Origin: a virus
Direction: 5' to 3' (one strand)
IMG/VR virus record: IMGVR_UViG_3300037847_005438
Span: 1 to 41,496 of that record
Length of the DNA stretch: 41,496 nt
Part shown: positions 34,901 to 41,496 of the stretch, in pieces
How the letters are laid out: each line of letters opens with the position of its first letter
How positions within the stretch are numbered: the first letter of the stretch is position 1
The notes under the pieces: generated by a model
What the model was told of the DNA's origin: nothing
The model's database searches: none
Seen by the model: only the letters and a program-made list of their open reading frames with translations
Translations under genes and position numbers: made by a program

Positions 34901-37900
34901 GATCATCGTTTGCACCAAATACAGCTCCATCATCTTTAGTAAAAACACCACCACCCCAAATACCTTGTAAGCCATTAGCAATAGAATTATTACCAGGAGA
35001 TATAGAATCACCCATGCCAGATGTTGAGTCAACTAAATCTTCACCTGGAGCTAAAATTGACAAGTGTATAAAAAACCTACCAGTTTCTTTTTCTTCACCA
35101 TAAGTATTATCAGGATTTAAATGAGCTTTGTACATGCCCACACCAGGTGCATATTCTTTTTTCCATCTTCTAATACCTATACCGTTACCATAACCAGCTT
35201 GATCATTATAAAAAAGATCTTTATAAGGTTTATCTGTATGAGTAAGATCACTTGTTATAACACCTTCTAAACCGTTAACGGCGTAGCTACTATCATTTGT
35301 ATTATCATTGTACCATTGACCACTAGCGTGTTTTGGGAATTTCCATCCAAATTTATAACCCCACTGAGAGCCTAATCTATTAGCAGCTGCTACAACAACA
35401 CTAGAAAAACCTTCTCCAGCTTTTGCTATTAAACTTGTTCTTCTACCATCCCATATTGGATTTTCTGGATATTCTACATGTATGCCTTGCCAAATTTGAC
35501 CAGAATTTTTAGCATAGTTATCACCACATATTTGTCCAGCTTGCATATACATCGCATCAATAAAAAAGTTACTGTCTCCAATTTCACTTTTTACTTGGCT
35601 CCAGTATGATGGTCGATCTGTTAACTGGTGCCCGTGAAGTTCTTCTGGTGAGTCAGTACCACCAGTTGGTACACTTGTGTTTGTAGAGTTAACAAGACCT
35701 TCATTCATATTAGAACCAGAGTATACTTTATCCGCAGCATAAAAACAAGGTCTTCTAGCTGATATAACGTAATCACTAAGAATATCCGTGTTTGAATCTA
35801 ATATACTACTTTTTAATATTGGATCGCTAAAAACTTTAACAAAAAACTTACCACTAAAGTTTTCATTATTTTTTTCTCTTCTTTGTTCTATTTGAAAAGA
35901 AACATTTGCATTTAAACTAGTAGTGCTACCAGCAGTACCTGTAGATATAAAATGATCTTCTCTACTAATAGGTTTTTCAATTTTTAATCTTACAACATCA
36001 CTAACAACATTTGCATCTATTATTTTGTATTTATTAGAATATGCAATACCATTATCAATCTCTCTATTCCAAGACATATACATATTGCCTTTTAAATAAT
36101 CTTTATCACCACTCCACTCACCGCTACCACCCCCAGCTAAAACAGCGCCGTCACAATTTGCACCTGTCCATGCTAATGTATCAATTTCAATAACAGTTTT
36201 TCCTCTAGTTGGTCTAGCGTCTGCGTTAGTAAATATACTACCTAAAACACCTACCACTTCCCTATTGTTAGCAACACCCATTGAAAAATATTCAAATTTA
36301 ACAAAGTCTGGGGCTTCGTTTTGTATATCTATAACTTTAAATCTATTTTTATCTAAGACCTGTGTTTGGCCGCTACCTATTTTCTTTTTTAGTATTATGT
36401 AATCATCTTCTTTTATTTTATTTCTTTCTGCTGAAGGAAAAGACAACCATAAAGTGTGTTGCATTTCATTTAGTGTCATATCATGAGGAAGATATGCTTT
36501 TTCCATTATTAAATTATAATATTCACCAGAAGTTTCTTTTACAAAATATTTTATATATTCAGCAAAACTAGGTGGATCTTTTTCTAATTTAGCTTCTATT
36601 TGATTTGTTTGATTCGCTGATATAACACCTGAAAAACTTTTCCAAGGAACACGAACCGCACTTTTACTAGATGTAAATACTGGTGTTTCTCTACCATACT
36701 TATCACCAAAAACTACACCTACTTGATAATTTCTTTGAGACTTTATAGATGGTAATCCACCATCTTCAAAATTACTATGCGGTAATAAATAGCTACCTCT
36801 ATTTTTATAAGTGGCTATTAAATTTGGTATTGATGTTTCAGGATTATAACCTTGAGTATAATTACCATAAACAACTCTATTACTAGTTATTTCTTGAGAT
36901 AATGCTTTTCTAGGTAAATTATCCCAAGGTCTTAATGTTTGGTTTTCTGGCAAAGCAGCTCTTATATTTTCTGAATCAACTATATATCTACCTTTATGGC
37001 CGTCACCTAAGTGGTTAGTTACAACGCCACCAGCGTTACTCCCACTAGACCATTTTCTACGCGCCAAAGGTATATCACCTTGAAAAGTTCCAGCAGCATG
37101 GAACTCGTCGTCTGTATACTTTATATTTGCAATAACGTAAACAACGTTAGAATTTTCTTGTTTATACAATATATCAACTTGCACAACATCAGAAAGCGTA
37201 TCTGGTAAAATAAAATTAGAAAGCTCTATAGATTTTATTTTATTTACCATAGAAGTATTTGTTGCTTCTTGCGCATTGTATACAAAACCTAAACTATTTT
37301 TTTCGTTTTGTGGATTAAAAATAACATCTGTATATGGCGCAATTGCTGAATATTGATTGTCAATATATTTGTATCTATAAGAAAATCTAGGAAATATTTT
37401 TTCAAATATAGGATCGTCAGACTTGTTTGATGTAGTATTTATTTTTACATCTAACTTTTTACTTGGTTTTTTTCTTATAGCAATTATATGTTCTTCTGTT
37501 ATATCTTCAGTTACATTGTCACCAAAAAAAACATCACCAACAGCAACTTCATCATAATTAGGACCGGGTGCAGCTCTTCGCATTGTCGGTCCCATTTTCC
37601 AACCGGTACTGTTATGTTGCCCATGGAAAATTGCAAATCTTCCTCTATATATTTCTTCTCCGTTTCTATATTGTATAGCGTCAACATCATAATTGTTTGG
37701 GCTAAAAAGACCTTGTGGATTTGCAAAGCTTATATTAAAAGTTTTTTCAATATCTTTTAAATGAAACTTACCGTATCTACCAACTTGACCTTTTAATGTA
37801 AATTCATCACCAGTTATAAGTTCACCTGTAATAGGGTGAGTATCACCACCAGAACTTGCGTCGTTTGGACGATTAAAAACAGATGTTATTGTAGTTCCAT

Positions 37901-38438
37901 GAAAACTTCCTTTTTCAAAACTTAGTTGAGTATGACTACCGTTTACTAATGCATCTATAGGTGTACCATCAATACATCTTTGTATATCTATTCTTCTAGG
38001 CTCATTAACACCATCTGTCCAAAGTAATAAGTTATTTATTATATTTATACCTGTTATTATTTTATTTGGAAACTTTAAAACAGCTTCAGGTGTACCTACT
38101 TTAGTATCAACTAAAACAGGTATAATACCATATTCAATAGAGTACTCTAATATAGCTTCAAAATTAGTATGGTTAGCATTAAACTCTCTTTTTACAAACC
38201 AATATAATTTATCATTTTTTTCGTCAGCAATAGCACCAATACATTTACAATCACTAGGAACTAAATTACCAGATACTAAAGAATTACCTAGTATATTTTG
38301 AACAGTACCAACATCAGAACCTTCGGATGTAGTTACTTGAATATTCATAGCGTCTCTATATTCACCCTTAGGAATAAGTCTCTCGTCCAGATCCTTATTC
38401 ATTCTAGCTTTTAAAAAAGTATTCTTAATCTCCGGCAT
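28938..38438 (-). CDS. Giant tail protein, T7 gp12-like N-terminus and long fibre-like body
   Basis: A 3166-residue protein, about one quarter of the window. The N-terminal block (EIKNTFLKARMNKDLDERLI, then PKGEYRDAMNI and GSDVGTVQNILGN) is the start seen in tail-tube/stabilisation proteins of marine podoviruses and recalls T7 gp12; strands such as IADEKNDKLYWFVK and NLLLWTDGVNEPRR fit its beta-propeller. Beyond roughly residue 600 come very long beta-rich regions with many Trp, Asn, Gly and Asp, repeated carbohydrate-binding-like modules (for example sections near residues 1900-2700) and a Gly/Ser/Ala tail. T7 gp12 is only about 800 residues, so most of this protein is an addition, probably fused fibre or receptor-binding domains. 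It follows the tail gene at 38442 by three bases. Confidence 0.82.
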   Translation of the reverse strand: MPEIKNTFLKARMNKDLDERLIPKGEYRDAMNIQVTTSEGSDVGTVQNILGNSLVSGNLVPSDCKCIGAIADEKNDKLYWFVKREFNANHTNFEAILEYSIEYGIIPVLVDTKVGTPEAVLKFPNKIITGINIINNLLLWTDGVNEPRRIDIQRCIDGTPIDALVNGSHTQLSFEKGSFHGTTITSVFNRPNDASSGGDTHPITGELITGDEFTLKGQVGRYGKFHLKDIEKTFNISFANPQGLFSPNNYDVDAIQYRNGEEIYRGRFAIFHGQHNSTGWKMGPTMRRAAPGPNYDEVAVGDVFFGDNVTEDITEEHIIAIRKKPSKKLDVKINTTSNKSDDPIFEKIFPRFSYRYKYIDNQYSAIAPYTDVIFNPQNEKNSLGFVYNAQEATNTSMVNKIKSIELSNFILPDTLSDVVQVDILYKQENSNVVYVIANIKYTDDEFHAAGTFQGDIPLARRKWSSGSNAGGVVTNHLGDGHKGRYIVDSENIRAALPENQTLRPWDNLPRKALSQEITSNRVVYGNYTQGYNPETSIPNLIATYKNRGSYLLPHSNFEDGGLPSIKSQRNYQVGVVFGDKYGRETPVFTSSKSAVRVPWKSFSGVISANQTNQIEAKLEKDPPSFAEYIKYFVKETSGEYYNLIMEKAYLPHDMTLNEMQHTLWLSFPSAERNKIKEDDYIILKKKIGSGQTQVLDKNRFKVIDIQNEAPDFVKFEYFSMGVANNREVVGVLGSIFTNADARPTRGKTVIEIDTLAWTGANCDGAVLAGGGSGEWSGDKDYLKGNMYMSWNREIDNGIAYSNKYKIIDANVVSDVVRLKIEKPISREDHFISTGTAGSTTSLNANVSFQIEQRREKNNENFSGKFFVKVFSDPILKSSILDSNTDILSDYVISARRPCFYAADKVYSGSNMNEGLVNSTNTSVPTGGTDSPEELHGHQLTDRPSYWSQVKSEIGDSNFFIDAMYMQAGQICGDNYAKNSGQIWQGIHVEYPENPIWDGRRTSLIAKAGEGFSSVVVAAANRLGSQWGYKFGWKFPKHASGQWYNDNTNDSSYAVNGLEGVITSDLTHTDKPYKDLFYNDQAGYGNGIGIRRWKKEYAPGVGMYKAHLNPDNTYGEEKETGRFFIHLSILAPGEDLVDSTSGMGDSISPGNNSIANGLQGIWGGGVFTKDDGAVFGANDDQIVVPMEGKTDYEDGIGDTVEMAFNGEAVKFDESTNEAPGPGVKNSFGYDERYKERHENQWNPTWKKSNENAKEIQSFIDNLKIGKQFKFEADSNEEIYTIKKVSIKKLYNHTGWKKQLYWGGSTPWLYDQGSDSVEKAVMDWADTVDSDGNHVPDGSSGGNDDKLAHAKDTIRDFGRANNRRLCYIIEVDKNPKSSTYNPVDGTNIDLDTSSAIQFIEQATSFIEVNSEQPIIWETEPKESIDLDIYHEASDVIPIKLNDNTCEIFAPVGCRVENLNYNYTGSVITRWISKNEFEIKPGWQFLDNANDEIDYSNTKVRFYRKDGSYTTALLSAQPSDPSNTLGAGTLSSGSPLTSTSTLRTRFYIDSNIGRDLEVGLSWYNCFSFGNGIESNRIRDGFNEMTISKGPIVSSTLESNYQEETRTNGLIYSGIYNADVSVNDLNQFIMAEKITKDLNPTYGSIQKLFQRRVGLVAFCEDRIVDIVAGKDTLFNADGNPQLIASNKVLGTATPFVGDYGISKNPESFASESYRAYFTDKQRGAVLRLSMDGLTPISNIGMRDWFRDNLKIPNELVGTYDEYKKEYNITFTNNFTQNLLRNSFITAGEELINLTPSASNVIENGSFASGTQINQTEIRVNSVNSSSYNNIPEVTLRHLDSQTTVTNYAAIPQGQYQQAQTGQPFVAESFVGFDTTTKTIFDHNFTSAPSGVSTGQTTAVNYGTSGPFHNDPTVDFFGDGYVWARSVANQTAQVYNDNKSYHETIGVNTTWFEMPLLNSNLIGSIFDDQDGFFGGSDAYAGLVFAAGSNLVSGSETKYALFPFTHTSGTMPTNLVESTVSSWNSNNPAWNIQSSWNPGFTNGETIGAYDSANNLTAFYGEEFKVTIEVEAGGTSTSNYCVPQIIICDGNTPVDSDKIFRQGGKAFGTASSGTTPFVNKYSLAQNQIEGHNFNPGYPGTVQTNTQFHLGFVSGNTVTWNGSGSNHSQQALALDSINASLGVARLTFYVKFRRSASSLAANLNVHQGIAVQDLKFRVKNTNKPGESFQKPMRLASAKVEKILSFNSIYYTGQPAIPTFGDIPPATVPAWTEVSHDFTSSSWNLTFQSGDQFATKHIEAINQFGQENPVINQTSMTDDNGTVHTWDDPNPNGVIVPGDQADGVINNGSDKIEIDSRTTTGSVYITHTADIPLLRTADKWVMIDVVVIDPVLHSPPSNTGILARGLIEPGVNVSGSGHFDTQNFYDSNIPYGTFGSINNPTNNNTSPGDDRGFILLSPIDYSNWNELHGYNLIPIESNGYYANGAAPANSVLYRAVVKIHPDSYNVQNNDGRLRLQFYNFSGKIDIINVRDISERETGGSVDSFSMDYNSGQNVVWSTSPTPTTWKLPDYGGGDDAMTPHAFSQRRLFLEGDKVRFVDATAPGQIFLQDFSSLSTPISVKPSVDGYEFRIRVDNHSGDTLKIQLRSDLYFASNPGGSVDSGYKLTMYIDEDGIYKTDFNFDGTINSITKNEQPYTPSTNWLNETHQDAAPNKNSISFRNDNLYTSNASSTPPVLMTCDLSDLRLIDRSNFITGGSVDYWEFIGFDLQAAQYIFFENNQIKLNDAPDFTEIRQVINKRIKPSSYYRIRFNYSLTSGRIRIYYFTSEGSSNKGFRTDVISFDDTNPTGVYDKIHRVGENGTEINDSGALNWQSENGTTGTAIDHFGGELLNTFVVQILEGPVEGEVDNFFMQKALYTTESYFDTDVNSPTYLQTVSQMVPYDEKTISFNEENKGWVSFKSFIPENGISVSNKYFTILDGKLYEHYTASLNNGYNTFYNEFTPSHVTTIFNDEPSIVKTFHTLNYEGSLSRRYYENSEEVIDGATHIITNDWEDGTSIGVNGWYADIIRNNSGSKSHFKENEGQAAQILEFKSKEGKWFSNITGVVSATAGIYATVPQASFPYMINLEDFSVQGLGVVLSKQSNFISGSGGGSGSSSSASSTSSSGSGSGSGSGSSPY
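28947..29037 (-). repeat. Imprecise ACT/ACC triplet repeat (Ser/Gly-rich C-terminus)
   Basis: Run of ACT and ACC triplets (Ser and Gly on the - strand) encoding the last roughly 30 residues of the giant tail protein before Pro-Tyr. Units are imperfect with occasional AGC, AGT and TGA-type variants on the + strand. It is in frame, so length changes leave the protein intact. Confidence 0.85.
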
Positions 38439-38441
38439 TTA

Positions 38442-39929
38442 TTAATGTTTTATGTGTTTTGATTTACCTCTTAAAACTTGAGTTATATCTTCTAATTTTA
38501 TATTAGAAAGTCTTAGTTTTGCATTTCTAATAGCAGCAAATTTTTCTCTTTTAAGTCTTGGTACTATTTGTTGCGTTATTATTTGTGAAGAAGCAATAGC
38601 GTGTAGTATATATCTATACATAGCTTCTTCAGCAAATTTATGAACTTGCATTTCAGATTCAGTACCCAAACCGTCGCTTATATAATCTAATACAACAGTT
38701 TTTCCAGAAAGATTTGAGCTAAAATGTATTTTACCTAAAGTATTGTCTATATAAAAAGACCCGTTAGTTTGAGCATGTGAAGGCTCTAAACCATATCGTT
38801 CACCTTCATAAGGCCAATAAACATCATCTTCATAATTATCGTTTTCTACTTCACTTGGCGTTGTTGATTTATAATTAGTCCAAGTTGTTGAATTACCATT
38901 TGAATTACCAGCTGTCAAAGCTTGCATTTCTGTTAAATTAGATATTACTATATCATCAACGCTATTTTCACCAAATATAGCTGCATCATAAGTACCAAAA
39001 GCCATATCAAACTCTATAACGCTTGTTATTACAACCCAAACAGTACTATAAGTAGAAACATCTATAAATTCATCTTCAGCCAACTCTTTAGTAACACCAC
39101 TTTCTCCAAAAGTCCACTCTAAAACAGAATCGTTACCGTCACTAGTTTGTAACCAAGGCATGTTTAAGTCTGGAGAAACATTATTACCAGTTGTATAAGC
39201 TTTTGTGTAACCACCTGGATTATGAATATTAGGGTCTATACCTATTATACCTAATTTTAAATCACCACCAAATAATTTTGTTCCTGCTCCTTGAGTTGTT
39301 CCTTTAGCAGATATAGATATTTGATTAATATCAGCAACATCAATAGGTTGATAACATTTATATATTTTACTAAGATTACGACCAAAACTATTATGTGCAA
39401 ATTGTTTAAAATTTAAAAATCCATTAGGTGCGTCTATAATATCACCAAGAGATTGTTGAGATGGTGTTATACCTGACTTATTCCAAGGATTTATTAAACC
39501 ATCTGTAAAGTCCATGTTTACACCTATTTCAAATTCACCTGGAAAAGTATAATTACCATCATCATCTTGAGTTATGCTAAAAGGATTTGAAGTATGTCTT
39601 GTAAAATATATAGGATGTTTTATACCAGCGCTATCAACAGAAGATATTTTAGTATAATTTACATAATCATGTGGCAATATCATTTGTAACGTGGGTGGTA
39701 CTACAATTTCTTGAGCTTTTAAAGATTTGAAAGTATCAAAAGATAATTCAGCTAAAGCTCTTTGAGCGTGGAAAGCAACATCAACTCTAGTACAACTAGG
39801 TATAATTTTTTGTTTACCAACGTAAACAACCATAAATTGATTTATTATATCATCTAATGAAACAAATTGATAATTACCAAAACTATTGCCTTGATAATAA
39901 CCTTGTTGTGTTTGATCTAGTAATGCCAT
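38442..39929 (-). CDS. Tail/connector structural protein
   Basis: A 495-residue protein recognisable by resemblance to marine podovirus proteins: the N-terminal half (FVSLDDIINQFMVVYVGK at about 23-40, VDVAFHAQRALAELSFDTF at about 49-67, and a PHDYVNYTKISSV segment) is a pattern shared by head-to-tail connector or tail-tube proteins of this group. The middle (about 190-345) is an Asn/Gly/Thr-rich insert, and the C-terminus returns to helices (EMQVHKFAEEAMYRYILHAI, then LKREKFAAIRNAKLRL). It is three bases ahead of the giant tail gene and six after the 230-residue gene, so they are probably co-translated partners at the tail base. Confidence 0.7.
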   Translation of the reverse strand: MALLDQTQQGYYQGNSFGNYQFVSLDDIINQFMVVYVGKQKIIPSCTRVDVAFHAQRALAELSFDTFKSLKAQEIVVPPTLQMILPHDYVNYTKISSVDSAGIKHPIYFTRHTSNPFSITQDDDGNYTFPGEFEIGVNMDFTDGLINPWNKSGITPSQQSLGDIIDAPNGFLNFKQFAHNSFGRNLSKIYKCYQPIDVADINQISISAKGTTQGAGTKLFGGDLKLGIIGIDPNIHNPGGYTKAYTTGNNVSPDLNMPWLQTSDGNDSVLEWTFGESGVTKELAEDEFIDVSTYSTVWVVITSVIEFDMAFGTYDAAIFGENSVDDIVISNLTEMQALTAGNSNGNSTTWTNYKSTTPSEVENDNYEDDVYWPYEGERYGLEPSHAQTNGSFYIDNTLGKIHFSSNLSGKTVVLDYISDGLGTESEMQVHKFAEEAMYRYILHAIASSQIITQQIVPRLKREKFAAIRNAKLRLSNIKLEDITQVLRGKSKHIKH

Positions 39930-39935
39930 TTATTA

Positions 39936-40628
39936 TTAGTTTTCTTGTTGTAATTTACTTATTTCTTCTTGTCCAGCTGCTTGAGCTAAATTATAATCTT
40001 TTAAATTAATACCAGCCATTTTTGATATTTTTAAAACTAACTCTACTTCTTCAGATTGGTGTAATTCAAAAGATTGATGATCTGCAGCGCTTGGATTATA
40101 TAAAGCTTTGTTAGATACAACTATATAAGTCCAATTAACTCTTTTAGGTTTTCTTAAATAGTACATCCTATAATTACCAGTATCGTCAGTTGAAGCTGGA
40201 TAAAAATACATTGTATTATCTTGTATAGTGTATATTGGTCTAGAGTGCGTCGCTCTTGTGAGTGGTGAGTTTTGTGATTGAATTAAATCATTTTGATTTA
40301 TTTCTTCTACTTCTACAGATCTATTGAAAGGATTTTCTGCACCGTTGTTAAAATCAGATTGTAACTTAAACACGTTCCCTATTCTATAAAAATCTGAAAT
40401 ACCACTTAAATCAGTACCGTTAGGAGTTTCTTGTGTTTTTTTAAAAGGATATAATTTTTCTTCTACTAAATTACCTTTATTATTATCTAAATCATAAAAG
40501 TATTGCTCAAAAATATCCATTTGAGCCTGGTTGGCAAATAAGTTAAACTCTTGTGGTGTTATATAACCCCTCTGTTCTTTATTAGCTAAAGCTAATACTC
40601 GTTGATATACTTTGTCTATATTTACCAT
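39936..40628 (-). CDS. Head-tail connector / tail structural protein
   Basis: A 230-residue protein whose start (MVNIDKVYQRVLALANKEQRGYITPQEFNLFANQAQMDIF) is a well-conserved form in uncultured marine phages, where it flanks tail genes. Helical N-terminus, then a strand-rich centre (MYFYPASTDDTGNYRMYYLR at about 142-161) and a helical end. It lies upstream of the 495-residue tail gene and just after a GC-rich hairpin. By analogy with T7 the adjacent genes are gp11/gp12-type tail tubular components, but this assignment is inference. Confidence 0.68.
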   Translation of the reverse strand: MVNIDKVYQRVLALANKEQRGYITPQEFNLFANQAQMDIFEQYFYDLDNNKGNLVEEKLYPFKKTQETPNGTDLSGISDFYRIGNVFKLQSDFNNGAENPFNRSVEVEEINQNDLIQSQNSPLTRATHSRPIYTIQDNTMYFYPASTDDTGNYRMYYLRKPKRVNWTYIVVSNKALYNPSAADHQSFELHQSEEVELVLKISKMAGINLKDYNLAQAAGQEEISKLQQEN

Positions 40629-40648
40629 AATATTTTTTTATTGTAGTT

Positions 40649-40672
40649 GTAATCGCCCCGTAGGGCGACTAC
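40649..40672 (-). promoter_or_regulatory. GC-rich stem-loop with UACG tetraloop in the virion operon
   Basis: On the - strand transcript: GTAGTCGCCC, loop TACG, GGGCGATTAC. Ten pairs (one G-U) closed as C(UACG)G, an unusually stable tetraloop type. It lies 13 bases after the upstream stop and about 20 before the next start, and is GC-rich in an AT-rich genome. No T-run follows, so a plain terminator is unlikely; an mRNA processing or stability element, or a transcription pause, fits better. Confidence 0.7.
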
Positions 40673-40685
40673 CTCTACAGTTTGA

Positions 40686-41496
40686 TTAATTGTTTAATCT
40701 TTTTTCTATACTTGTGTATATTTCCATACCTTCATCAGTTTTAAACCAATGCGCTAAAGCAGTGTATGGATGCTCGTCAAAAGGTACTGTCATTAATTTT
40801 CTATCATTAGAAGCCCATAAAAAATTACGATTATCTTGAGATAATTTTAATATACCAAGCTCAACAGCTTTAATACCAAAGTTTCTAAGTTGAACATTAT
40901 CATCAGAAGCTAATTCTAAAAACAAAGCAGGATTTTTCTTAGCAAATAATAATAAATCTCTTTTAATCTCTTTAGAACTCATCTTAGATACACTAGAACC
41001 CATTTCTACACGCATAATAGCTTCTGCAGTATCAATATCTACTGTTTTAGCTATATTTAAAGCTTCTAATTCTAATTCTAATATTTCAAGTTCATCAGCA
41101 GCTTCTACTTCTGGTTTCCACTCTTCAAAAAGTATATTTTTTTGTGGATGATATAAAGATAATAATTTTTGTAAAGTTTGTTTATTTCTAGGAACATGAA
41201 GAGCTCCATTTCTAAAAATAATATGTGCTAATCTTTGATCACCAATCATCTCGTCAACAAAAGGTGTTTTTTGATTTTCACAATATTTTAACTCTCTTTC
41301 ATAACCTTTTTCTTCATCAAAAAAGTATATACCCGCAGATTTAACCATATAAGATAGTGGTCTACGTTTTCTTGTTAAATAATAAACTCTATCTTTTATT
41401 TCCCAAGTTGGTTTTTTAGGTTCAACTTTTTTAGGTTTTGGTGTTTCAACAACTGGTGTTTCAACAACAGGTACCTCTACCTTTTGTTTTGTTTCT
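40686..41496 (-). CDS. Conserved virion-associated protein of marine phages, 5' partial
   Basis: The frame stays open past the apparent ATG at 41348 to the right edge, so the true start is outside. The extra upstream part (positions 41349-41496) reads as an acidic/Pro-rich linker with VVETP and PKPKKVEPKKP segments, then KDRVYYLTRKRRPLSYMVKS. The visible part continues AGIYFFDEEKGYERELKYCENQ, then TPFVDEMIGDQRLAHIIF and LQKLLSLYHP, a pattern I know from uncultured marine phages near the portal and capsid genes. The C-terminal part is helical (about 100-220 from the Met). Scaffold, prohead or capsid-linked function is a guess from location. Confidence 0.6.
   Translation of the reverse strand, partial: ETKQKVEVPVVETPVVETPKPKKVEPKKPTWEIKDRVYYLTRKRRPLSYMVKSAGIYFFDEEKGYERELKYCENQKTPFVDEMIGDQRLAHIIFRNGALHVPRNKQTLQKLLSLYHPQKNILFEEWKPEVEAADELEILELELEALNIAKTVDIDTAEAIMRVEMGSSVSKMSSKEIKRDLLLFAKKNPALFLELASDDNVQLRNFGIKAVELGILKLSQDNRNFLWASNDRKLMTVPFDEHPYTALAHWFKTDEGMEIYTSIEKRLNN

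Noticed and set aside
40649-40672. Intrinsic terminator at the GC-rich hairpin
   Set aside because: No T-run follows the stem on either strand, and the downstream virion genes must be expressed.
1-41496. tRNA genes, integrase, attachment site or repressor suggesting a temperate phage
   Set aside because: None was recognised by reading; a systematic tRNA scan was not possible, and parts of the genome are outside the window.

Overview
This window looks like most of the genome of a tailed phage (podovirus-like) that infects a marine Bacteroidetes host, probably a flavobacterium. The DNA is AT-rich. Genes are packed with 0-60 bp gaps or short overlaps, and no tRNA or rRNA gene was seen. Host clues: (1) a protein with a signal peptide and a C-terminal domain of the type IX secretion system (T9SS), which is restricted to Bacteroidetes; (2) a small Hc1-type histone-like protein of the kind common in Bacteroidetes; (3) exported proteins whose signal peptides end in A-Q or S-Q; (4) AT-only leaders without Shine-Dalgarno sequences before most start codons. 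The assignment is by recognition of sequence patterns, not by a search.

Layout. Positions 1-6319 (+ strand) form the replication and nucleotide module: a TOPRIM primase-helicase cut by the left edge, a small unknown protein, a thymidylate synthase fold protein whose key residue suggests dCMP rather than dUMP as substrate, a GIY-YIG/MazG fusion, a second MazG-like protein, a PD-(D/E)XK nuclease, a class II (B12-dependent) ribonucleotide reductase, a small exported barrel-like protein and an Hc1-like protein. A strong hairpin terminator at about 6326-6353 separates this from everything else, which is on the - strand and runs toward it.

In transcription order (right to left), 41496-16694 is the virion module: an unknown protein cut by the right edge, two probable head-tail/tail proteins, a 3166-residue tail protein, two beta-rich structural proteins, a GNAT-like protein, an internal virion protein ending in a Hint domain, a 635-residue virion protein with an EF-hand, and a 2292-residue polyvalent virion protein carrying an HExxH zincin motif and a HAD phosphatase domain. 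From 16659 down to 13039 comes a membrane/accessory module: an outer-membrane barrel-like protein, a holin-like single-span protein, a thioredoxin-fold protein without its CxxC, four very basic small proteins and a PAP2 phosphatase. Then come a 28-residue Cys-rich micro-ORF, the T9SS-targeted adhesin-like protein, three paralogous small structural proteins, another small structural protein, a tail fibre and a DUF5675 protein.

How it fits together: the early genes would supply and possibly chemically alter deoxynucleotides (RNR makes dNTPs, MazG-type enzymes make dNMPs, the TS-fold enzyme modifies a dNMP) and degrade or compact host DNA. The late genes build the particle. A striking number of late products look designed for the host envelope (T9SS substrate, barrel proteins, membrane-anchored thioredoxin fold), so the infected cell surface may be remodelled. 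Capsid, portal, terminase, DNA polymerase and a classical endolysin are not visible and presumably lie outside the window.
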